64,000 nt of DNA. It comes from G965205255 sp965205255. GTDB taxonomy: Bacteria; Pseudomonadota; Gammaproteobacteria; Pseudomonadales; Endozoicomonadaceae. The notes under the pieces were generated by a model. It did no database searches. It had not been told where the DNA came from and was given only the letters and a program-made list of their open reading frames with translations. Location: positions 3,224,001-3,288,000 of the forward strand of contig OZ242051.1 in the NCBI GenBank assembly GCA_965205255.1. Reading direction: 5' to 3'. Within the stretch, counting starts at the first letter, position 1. Every line of letters starts with the position of its first letter. The position numbers were made by a program, and so were the translations under genes. Positions 57,314 through 64,000 of the stretch are shown in pieces.

Positions 57314-57833
57314 CTATCCTGACACAGCACTGCTACAGTTGGCATGTTTTTCCTTCATAATTCTTATTATGGTAGGACATAAAACCTGTAAACTATGTAA
57401 TGAAGATCTTGGGTAGTAATAATAAACTACGCCAACAGCTTTACACTTTTCGTTTAACAGAATCAGATAAGTGGTTTTAAGGCTAAAGTATATAATACTT
57501 GCCACATAACCCGAAGGTTCTCCGACATTAGGCATAAACCTTATAGCGCTTGAATGATTTGCCCATTTCAGATTGCTAATTATGGGCACACAGCCTGTCA
57601 TATAACCACCAGCACATTAATGTACGATGATTTTTTTTGACCATTCCATCATATATACAATGAAAGTGAAGCATATGAGAAGACCATGGTGTAAGGTAAT
57701 AAGTTAAATGAACTGCACAAGAATAACTGCTGGAGTCCCCAGAAGTTCTTTGACGATATTTACAGTCTGGCAAATATATTTGGTAAGATGCCTGAGATAG
57801 TAGGGGAAATAATATAAGGGATATAATACTCAA
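57314..57833 (-). pseudogene. Frameshifted small secreted protein, unknown
   Basis: The minus-strand frame from 57833 (TTG start) encodes a signal-peptide-like LSIISLILFPLLSQASYQIY and ~70 cysteine-containing residues, then stops at 57576. A second frame from 57601 (MTGCVPIISNLKWANHSSAI) continues for 95 residues with an overlap. Together they would make one ~175-residue secreted protein interrupted by a single frame change. Alternatively these are two short overlapping genes. No family recognised. It occupies the gap between zinc-finger genes 1 and 2. Confidence 0.4.
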
Positions 57834-58039
57834 TTTAAAAGAGGTTTTTTCATAAAAAAAAGGTTTTTAATCATCTGCATAGCAAACTTCTTCATTTTAA
57901 AATATACACACCTTTTTGAATGATACAGAAGTATTGTAAGTGGTAAAAAAGCATTGTCGTTAAGAATGATAACCCCAGTTGTTTTTTTTACGCAAAAAAG
58001 CGTTTTTTGCCTGGTTTGCAACAGCCTTTTTAATAGTAA

Positions 58040-58085
58040 GCGGTAAAAGTATACTCATAACAGTAGCTATAAGCAGATTTTGGTA
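58040..58085 (-). repeat. MITE-like element, one end only
   Basis: GTATACTCATAACAGTAGCTATAAGCAGATTTTGGTATA matches the left end of the element in inverted orientation. Confidence 0.5.
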
Positions 58086-58153
58086 TATGAAACTGTAGAT
58101 TAACCTTATAAAAGCATTGTATAAGTGTATATCAAAAAGGGAATTTATCTTTA

Positions 58154-59467
58154 TCAGTTATCTTTATTGATATATTCACCTTCAACAGGCTGAGATAATG
58201 TATCGTTTGATGTTGAGGCTTCTTCTGATTGTGTGGTTATCTGCTGTGGGGTAAGTGGTATGATTGATTCGTCCTTCTTGTTTAAATGAGCAACCATGCG
58301 GTCAAACTGTTCAGCAAAGGAAACAGTATGAGCTGATTCTATATGTAGTGTTCTATCGATTTCAGTGAAAAAAGGGTCAAAGCAAAATGGACATTTCAAT
58401 AATATATGGCTGCGGTTGTGGCGTGTCAAACTCCATTTTCGCATAAATTCTCTATTGCACTGAGGCCATTGACATACAAAAGGTTTGTGCTCAAGATGAA
58501 CACGCAAGTGGTATTTGAGTGAATAGAGCGTACTAAATTCTTTATTGCATTCTGTCCAAGGGCATTTATAACGAAAATCGGATTTAAATAAATTATCGGT
58601 TACATGTTCGATGGCTATGTGATTTGCCAGTTCAAATTTATCATTGAACTCTGAATTCCCTGAGCAGAAATTACATTTGTACATATTATGTACTAATATT
58701 CGATCTTTACCCGCAAAATACCGGTGTTTTCTGTAGATTTCCAAGTTATATACTGCTACAGGATATTTTGCACGGTTATATGCTATTCCACAATGATTTT
58801 TTCTGCCATTTTTACATAGCAGTTTAATTTGATCACCATTTGCATTAATCAATCGGTCATCAGCGTCTATCTTTTGTATGGGTTCAAAGGTTTGTTTGTT
58901 AGTTACATAAAATCTATGTTCAGGTGTAGCATTAATAATATGGATGGTTCCGGTTTTAATATTTTTAAATCTATAAGTTCTGACTTTCAGGGTATGTCGC
59001 TCAAAAGTTGCAATCACAGGGCTTGATATACTTTTATTGATATTGATTGCTGTCGTATTTAGAGTAATGTTTTTAATGGCAGTAATATAAGCGTGCACGT
59101 TATTAATGCCAAATTCTCTTATGTTAATTAGTACCCAACCGTGTTGCTTTTGCAACTGCTGCAGCCTTTCTATCAGAGAATTGGGGCGTAATAAATTAAT
59201 ATGTTCGGTGCAGTGTAAAATAAATTTTTGTTGGGTATTTATAGTCTTTTGACAACCAGAAATTACTTTATTGGAATAAGAGACTTTGTAAGGAAAGTCA
59301 TCATAATAGATAAAGTCGATTTCCTTCCAGGTATGAGGTGTAATAGCCTGAAAATCATAGTTTGATAAAGCGCTGGTGGTAGCTAGAGGAGCTAATAGTT
59401 TATATGTCTGCCCCCTGAGGCTGACTGTCAAAACAAACATTATTAAAAAGTTGAAAAAAGTTTTCAT
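58154..59467 (-). CDS. Secreted Hint-domain C2H2 zinc-finger protein 2
   Basis: 437 residues, same architecture as protein 1: signal peptide (MKTFFNFLIMFVLTVSL), unknown domain, Hint-like domain with TPEHRFYV and terminal LVHN, then four fingers. Fingers 2 and 3 are CPWTEC and CQWPQC types with the linker HLEHKPFVC. Predicted helix positions -1/2/3/6 are T/Y/S/Y in finger 2 and R/W/S/R in finger 3. The tail ends SQPVEGEYINKDN. The alternative start five codons upstream (ATG GTG) is not conserved in protein 1, whereas this Met has GGTGA eight bases upstream. DNA binding and release are inferred from the domains. Confidence 0.87.
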   Translation of the reverse strand: MKTFFNFLIMFVLTVSLRGQTYKLLAPLATTSALSNYDFQAITPHTWKEIDFIYYDDFPYKVSYSNKVISGCQKTINTQQKFILHCTEHINLLRPNSLIERLQQLQKQHGWVLINIREFGINNVHAYITAIKNITLNTTAININKSISSPVIATFERHTLKVRTYRFKNIKTGTIHIINATPEHRFYVTNKQTFEPIQKIDADDRLINANGDQIKLLCKNGRKNHCGIAYNRAKYPVAVYNLEIYRKHRYFAGKDRILVHNMYKCNFCSGNSEFNDKFELANHIAIEHVTDNLFKSDFRYKCPWTECNKEFSTLYSLKYHLRVHLEHKPFVCQWPQCNREFMRKWSLTRHNRSHILLKCPFCFDPFFTEIDRTLHIESAHTVSFAEQFDRMVAHLNKKDESIIPLTPQQITTQSEEASTSNDTLSQPVEGEYINKDN

Positions 59468-59564
59468 AGCAGAATTCACCATTGCCCTGAGAAGCTAATA
59501 TTTCATCGAGATAATCTCTTTACCTTGTTTGTTGGGGGCAACTTAAAAGGTTTTGCATTAAATC

Positions 59565-59771
59565 CTATGAGTTTACTGGCAATAGCAAACTGGCATATTC
59601 TATTACCTTATGTTCTCTGTTATCCAACCACTCACCATCGTATTTTTTTATACCTTTAGCGCAGTAATGTATTCTTACTCCATACTTTATATTGTTCATG
59701 AATTCACCCTTATAAGATTTTTCTCCATTCAGATAGTAGCTTATTCCAAACCCATTACGTTTATCTTGCTC
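59565..59771 (-). pseudogene. MORN-repeat fragment 1
   Basis: On the minus strand NGFGISYYLNGEKSYKGEF, KYGVRIHYCAKGIKKYDGEW and a stop fit MORN repeats (YxGEWxxxxxHGxG). There is a stop just upstream and no convincing start, so it is the end of a lost gene carried in every array unit. Confidence 0.55.
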
Positions 59772-59821
59772 CTATAAAAACCTCATAATAGATGCAAGCG
59801 CTTTACTTTCTACCAATGACT

Positions 59822-59980
59822 AATACAAAAACCTGTTTCTAACTATTGTAATGAGTATGTCTGTATAGCTTTTTGCTAATGGAGAAGTGATAAGTAATAA
59901 CAAGCTATTGCGAGGAACTTCAACGCATAACAGCAAATCAGAAAAGTGGTGCAATAAGAAGTTAGAAGCAGGTTTTGATA
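59822..59980 (+). repeat. MITE-like element, copy L
   Basis: About 159 bp from ATACAAAAACCTGTTTCTAAC to GTTAGAAGCAGGTTTTGATA, near-complete, lying between the MORN fragment and the next zinc-finger gene. Confidence 0.8.
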
Positions 59981-60067
59981 TGAAAAACAGTTGATTAACC
60001 TTATTAAATCATTCATTGTGTAATTTTATATCAAAAAAAGATGCCTTTATCAGTTATCTACATTGAT

Positions 60068-61366
60068 TTATTCACCTTCAACAGGCTGAGATTGTGTATT
60101 GTTTAATATTAAAGCATCTTCTGATTGCGTGGTTATCTGCTGTGGAATAAGTGGCGATCTTGATTCGTCCTTCTTGTTTAAATGAGTAACCATGCGGGCA
60201 AACTGTTCAGCAAAGGAAACAGTATGAGCTGATTCTATATGTGTTTGTTTGTCGATTTCAGTAAAAAAAAGTTTATTGCAAGTTGGACATTTGAACTTTG
60301 CATGGCTGCGGTAGTAGTGGCGCTTAAAACTCGCTTTTAGTAAAAAGGCTCTACCGCATTGAGGCCATGTACATACGAAAGGTTTATGTTCAAGATGAAC
60401 ACGCAAGTGGTTTTTTATTAAATATAGCGCGCTAAATCCTTTAGTGCATTCTGTCCAAGGGCATTTATAACGAAAACCGGAAAGATATGAATTATCGGTT
60501 ACATGTTTGTAGGCTATGTGATCTACTAGTTCAAATTTATCATTGAACTCTAAACCCTCTGAGCAGAAATTACATTTGTACATATTATGTACTAATATTC
60601 GATCTTTTCCCGCAAAATACCGGTGTTTTCTGTAGATTTCCAAGTTATATACGGCTACAGGATATTTTGCACGGTTATATGCTATTCCACAATGATTTTT
60701 TCTACCATTTTTACATAGCAGTTTAATTTGATCACCCTTTGCATTAATCAATCGGTCATCAGCGTCTATCTTTTGTATGGGTTCAAAGGTTTTTTTGTTA
60801 GTTACATAAAATCTATGTTCAGGTGTAGCATTAATAATATGTATGGTTCCGGTTTTAATGTTTTTAAATGTATAAGTTCTGACTTTCAGGGTATGTCGCT
60901 CAAAAGTTGCAATAACAGGGCTTGATATACTTTTATTGATATTGATTGCCGTCGTATTTAGAGTAATGTTTTTAATGGCAGCAATATAAGCGTGCACGTT
61001 ATTAATGCCAAATTCTCTTATGTTAATTGGAACCCAACCGTGTTGCTTTTGCAACTGCTGCAGCCTTTCTATCAGAGAATTGGGGCGTAATAAATGAATA
61101 TGTTCTGTACAGTGTAAAATAAATATTTGTTGACTGTTTATAGTCTTTTGACAACCAGGGATTGCTTTATTGAAATAAGAGACTCTGTAAGGAAAGTCAT
61201 CATAATAGATAAAGTCGATTTCCTTCCAAGTGTCAGGTGTAATAGCCTGAGAATCATAGGTAGGTAAAGCATCGATGGCAGTAAGAGGAGTTGATAGTTT
61301 ATAAGCCTCTGCTCTTAAGCTAACTGCCACAACAATAATCATTAAAAAGTTGAAAAAAGTTTTCAT
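60068..61366 (-). CDS. Secreted Hint-domain C2H2 zinc-finger protein 3
   Basis: 432 residues, same architecture: signal peptide ending RAEA, unknown domain, Hint-like domain with TPEHRFYV and LVHN, four fingers. Fingers 2 and 3 are CPWTEC and CTWPQC with the linker HLEHKPFVC. Predicted contact residues are A/Y/L/N (finger 2) and L/A/S/R (finger 3). Finger 3 has an extra residue between its histidines (HYYRSH). A TAT-to-TAA change ends the protein at VEGE; without it the family tail INVDN would follow. Against protein 4 the part before the fingers differs at only about 7 of ~280 residues, the fingers at about half. Confidence 0.87.
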   Translation of the reverse strand: MKTFFNFLMIIVVAVSLRAEAYKLSTPLTAIDALPTYDSQAITPDTWKEIDFIYYDDFPYRVSYFNKAIPGCQKTINSQQIFILHCTEHIHLLRPNSLIERLQQLQKQHGWVPINIREFGINNVHAYIAAIKNITLNTTAININKSISSPVIATFERHTLKVRTYTFKNIKTGTIHIINATPEHRFYVTNKKTFEPIQKIDADDRLINAKGDQIKLLCKNGRKNHCGIAYNRAKYPVAVYNLEIYRKHRYFAGKDRILVHNMYKCNFCSEGLEFNDKFELVDHIAYKHVTDNSYLSGFRYKCPWTECTKGFSALYLIKNHLRVHLEHKPFVCTWPQCGRAFLLKASFKRHYYRSHAKFKCPTCNKLFFTEIDKQTHIESAHTVSFAEQFARMVTHLNKKDESRSPLIPQQITTQSEDALILNNTQSQPVEGE

Positions 61367-61463
61367 AGCAGAATTCACCATTGCCCTGAGAAGCTAATAT
61401 TTCATCGAAATAATCTCTTTACCTTGTTTGTTGGGGGCAACTTAAAAGGTTTTGCATTAAATC

Positions 61464-61670
61464 CTATGAGTTTACTGGCAATAGCAAACTGGCATATTCT
61501 ATTACCTTATGTTCCCTGTTATCCAACCACTCACCATCGTATTTTTTTATACCTTTAGCGCAGTAATGTATTCTTACTCCATACTTTATATTGTTCATGA
61601 ATTCACCCTTATAAGATTTTTCTCCATTCAGATAGTAGCTTATTCCAAACCCATTACGTTTATCTTGCTC
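61464..61670 (-). pseudogene. MORN-repeat fragment 2
   Basis: Near-identical copy of the fragment at 59565-59771, displaced by 1899 bases. Confidence 0.55.
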
Positions 61671-61721
61671 CTATAAAAACCTCATAATAGATGCAAGCGC
61701 TTTACTTTCTACCAAGGACTA

Positions 61722-61880
61722 ATACAAAAACCTGTTTCTAACTATTGTAATGAGTGTGTCTGTATAGCTTTCTGCTAATGGAGAAGTGATAAGTAATAAT
61801 AAGGTATTGCGAGGAACTTCAACGCATAACAGCAAATCAGAAAAGTGGTGCAATAAGAAGTTAGAAGCAAGTTCTGATAT
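61722..61880 (+). repeat. MITE-like element, copy M
   Basis: Near-identical to copy L, one array unit further on. Confidence 0.8.
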
Positions 61881-61951
61881 GAAAAACAGTTGATTAACCT
61901 TATTAAATCATTCATTGCGTAAGTTTATATCAAAAAGAGAATCTATCTTTA

Positions 61952-63265
61952 TCATTCATCAATATTGATATATTCACCTTCAACAGGCTGAGATGACGTA
62001 CTGTTTGATGTTGAGGCTTCTTCTGATGGTGTGGTTATCTGCTGTGGAGTAAGTGGTCTGATTGATTCGTCCTTCTTGTTTAAATGAGTAACCATGCGGG
62101 CAAACTGTTCAGCAAAGGAAATAGTATGAGCTGATTTCATATGTTGTATTGTATTGATTTCAGTAAAAAAATTTTTATTGCAAGATGGACATTTGAACCT
62201 TATATGGCTGCGATAGTGGCGTGTTAAACCCCATTTTCGGAAGTAGGCTTTATTGCATTTTGGCCATGAACATACAAAAGGTTTATGACTAAAATGAGTA
62301 CGCAAGTGACGTTTGAGATTAGAAGTCCAGCGACTTCTATGATTGCATCCTGTCCAAGGGCATTCATACAATGAATGAGAATTATATATTTTATTGGTTA
62401 CATGCGTTTCGACTATGTGATCTTCCAGTTCAAATTTATCATTGAACTCTAAACCCTCTGAGCAGAAATTACATTTGTACATATTATGTACTAATATTCG
62501 ATCTTTTCCCGCAAAATACCGGTGTTTTCTGTAGATTTCCAAGTTATATACGGCTACAGGATATTTTGCACGGTTATATGCTATTCCACAATGATTTTTT
62601 CTGCCATTTTTACATAGCAGTTTAATTTGATCACCATTTGCATTAATCAATCGGTCATCAGCGTCTATATTTTGTATGGGTTCAAAGGTTTGTTTGTTAG
62701 TTACATAAAATCTATGTTTAGGTGTAGCATTAATAATATGTATGGTTCCGGTTTTAATGTTTTTAAATGTATAAGTTCTGACTTTCAGGGTATGTCGCTC
62801 AAAAGTTGCAATAACAGGGCTTGATATACTTTTATTGATATTGATTGCCGTCGTATTTAGAGTAATGTTTTTAATGGCAGCAATATAAGCGTGCACGTTA
62901 TTAATGCCAAATTCTCTTATGTTAATTGGTACCCAACCGTGTTGCTTTTGCAACTGTTGCAACCTTTCGATCAGAATTTTGGGGCGTAATAAATGAATAT
63001 GTTCTGTACAGTGTAAAATAAATATTTGTTGACTGTTTATAGTCTTTTGACAACCAGGGATTGCTTTATTGAAATAAGAGACTCTGTAAGGAAAGTCATC
63101 ATAATAGATAAAGTCGATTTCCTTCCAAGTGTCAGGTGTAATAGCCTGAGAATCATAGGTAGGTAAAGCATCGATGGCAGTAAGAGGAGTTGATAGTTTA
63201 TAAGCCTCTGCTCTTAAGCTAACTGCCACAACAATAATCATTAAAAAGTTGAAAAAAGTTGTCAT
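61952..63265 (-). CDS. Secreted Hint-domain C2H2 zinc-finger protein 4
   Basis: 437 residues, same architecture as proteins 2 and 3. The Hint block reads TPKHRFYV (Glu replaced by Lys, the T and H kept) and ends LVHN. Fingers 2 and 3 are CPWTGC and CSWPKC with the linker HFSHKPFVC. Predicted contacts are W/S/N/R (finger 2) and R/W/G/R (finger 3), different from every other copy. The tail ends VEGEYINIDE. All zinc ligands are intact in the four fingers. Function inferred as for protein 1. Confidence 0.87.
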   Translation of the reverse strand: MTTFFNFLMIIVVAVSLRAEAYKLSTPLTAIDALPTYDSQAITPDTWKEIDFIYYDDFPYRVSYFNKAIPGCQKTINSQQIFILHCTEHIHLLRPKILIERLQQLQKQHGWVPINIREFGINNVHAYIAAIKNITLNTTAININKSISSPVIATFERHTLKVRTYTFKNIKTGTIHIINATPKHRFYVTNKQTFEPIQNIDADDRLINANGDQIKLLCKNGRKNHCGIAYNRAKYPVAVYNLEIYRKHRYFAGKDRILVHNMYKCNFCSEGLEFNDKFELEDHIVETHVTNKIYNSHSLYECPWTGCNHRSRWTSNLKRHLRTHFSHKPFVCSWPKCNKAYFRKWGLTRHYRSHIRFKCPSCNKNFFTEINTIQHMKSAHTISFAEQFARMVTHLNKKDESIRPLTPQQITTPSEEASTSNSTSSQPVEGEYINIDE

Positions 63266-63362
63266 AGCCGAATTCACCACTGTCCTGAGAAGCTAATGTT
63301 TCATCGAAATAATCTCTTTACCTTGTTTATTGGGGGCAACTTAAAAGGTTTTGCATTAAATC

Positions 63363-63569
63363 CTATGAGTTTACTGGCAATAGCAAACTGGCATATTCGA
63401 TTACCTTATGTTCCCTGTTATCCAGTCACTCACCATCGTATTTTTTTATACCTTTAGTGCAGTAATATATTCTTACTCCATACTTTATATTGTTCATGAA
63501 TTCACCCTTATAAGATTTTCCTCCATTCAGATAGTAGCTTATTCCAAACCCATTACGTTTATCTTGCTC
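63363..63569 (-). pseudogene. MORN-repeat fragment 3
   Basis: Third near-identical copy of the MORN fragment, again 1899 bases on. Confidence 0.55.
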
Positions 63570-63619
63570 CTATAAAAACCTCATAATAGATTCAAGCGCT
63601 TTACTTTCTACCAAGGACT

Positions 63620-63778
63620 AATACAAAAACCTGTTTCTAACTATTGTAATGAGTGTGTCTGTATAGCTTTCTGCTAATGGAGAAGTGATAAGTAATAACA
63701 AACTATTGCGAGGAACTTCAACGCATAACAGCAAATCAGAAAAGTGGTGCAATAAGAAGTAGAAGCAAGTTTTGATAT
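63620..63778 (+). repeat. MITE-like element, copy N
   Basis: Near-identical to copies L and M. Confidence 0.8.
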
Positions 63779-63849
63779 GAAAAACAGTTGATTAACCTTA
63801 TTAAATCATTCATTGTGTAAGTTTATATCAAAAAGAGAATCTATCTTTA

Positions 63850-64000
63850 TCATTGATCATCATTGATATATTCACTTTCAACAGGCTGAGATGACGTATT
63901 GTTTGATGTTGAGGCTTCTTCTGATTGTCTGGCTATCTGCTGTGGAATAAGTGGCGAGCTTGATTCGTCTTTCTTGTTTAAATGAGTAACCATGTGGGCA
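63850..64000 (-). CDS. Zinc-finger protein 5, C-terminal part (cut by window edge)
   Basis: Fifty codons of the conserved tail (AHMVTHLNKKDESSSPLIPQ, then SQPVESEYINDDQ and a stop) at the place expected for the next array unit. The fingers and Hint domain lie beyond the window. Shows that the array has at least five members. Confidence 0.85.
   Translation of the reverse strand, partial: AHMVTHLNKKDESSSPLIPQQIARQSEEASTSNNTSSQPVESEYINDDQ

Larger units (their letters stand above)
58154..64000. repeat. ~1.9-kb tandem repeat array
   Basis: Units of about 1.9 kb repeat from ~58.1 kb to beyond the window edge. Equivalent points such as the MORN-fragment stop fall at 59565, 61464 and 63363, exactly 1899 apart. 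Each unit holds a Hint/zinc-finger gene, its ~100-bp 5' region, a MORN-repeat fragment and a MITE copy. Spacers are almost identical while the finger-coding parts differ strongly. Confidence 0.9.

Noticed and set aside
58154..63265. Hint domains as inteins that splice
   Set aside because: There is no recognisable N-terminal nucleophile, the residue after the terminal Asn is Met rather than Cys, Ser or Thr, and no interrupted host protein is evident. Cleavage and release fit better than splicing.

Overview
The window looks like chromosome of a low-GC, host-associated gammaproteobacterium. Conserved gene orders point to the Pseudomonas/Oceanospirillales side of the class: zapA followed by 6S RNA, pheS-pheT-ihfA-merR, coaD-ferredoxin, asd-fimV, and a SutA-like regulator. 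The many eukaryote-facing and secreted proteins, MITE-like repeats and decayed insertion sequences suggest a symbiont or intracellular parasite, possibly Endozoicomonadaceae-like. That lineage call is inference from gene content, not a database match.

Layout. 0.1-0.9 kb: TIGR02449-zapA-6S RNA. 1-4.3 kb: an amino-acid permease among transposase fragments. 4.3-11.3 kb: a Lon-like protease and, divergently, pheST-ihfA-merR. 11.5-18 kb: a 2162-residue secreted Rhs/YD-repeat protein with a methyltransferase-like tip. 18.3-19.9 kb: an exact-period tandem duplication, each copy carrying a tiny secreted cysteine-rich peptide gene. 20-26.5 kb: housekeeping genes (sutA-like, coaD, ferredoxin, asd, fimV, rmuC). 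26.6-33.1 kb: a secreted protein, riboflavin synthase and a 1400-residue protein with a perfect FFAT-type motif (the eukaryotic VAP-binding signal). 33.3-37.4 kb: a nucleoside uptake and breakdown operon (nupC-like, deoC, deoB, deoD). 38-45.3 kb: two secreted proteins, gltS, a decayed gene, a CPA2 antiporter and fieF. 45.9-52.3 kb: a second Rhs protein with a different tip (LRV-like repeats). 53-55.5 kb: three tRNAs, mtnN and a DUF333-like lipoprotein. 55.7-64 kb: a tandem array of at least five related genes running off the right edge.

The most remarkable system is that right-hand array. Each complete gene encodes a signal peptide, a domain of unknown function, a Hint-like autoprocessing domain ending in the canonical Val-His-Asn, and directly after that Asn four eukaryote-type C2H2 zinc fingers. 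The scaffold is almost identical between copies, while the fingers, including the predicted base-contacting positions, differ at about half of their residues. The simplest reading is a diversifying family of secreted proteins that release sequence-specific DNA-binding domains, plausibly aimed at a host nucleus. Function is inferred. The architecture and variation pattern are visible in the sequence.

Two ~6.4-kb Rhs genes with unrelated tips and no adjacent immunity gene, the FFAT-bearing giant protein and the nucleoside-scavenging operon fit the same host-associated picture. The non-coding fraction is rich in a ~158-bp terminal-inverted-repeat element (eight near-complete copies and several ends) and in relics of IS1, IS3, IS982 and IS4-like elements. 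No intact transposase was seen.
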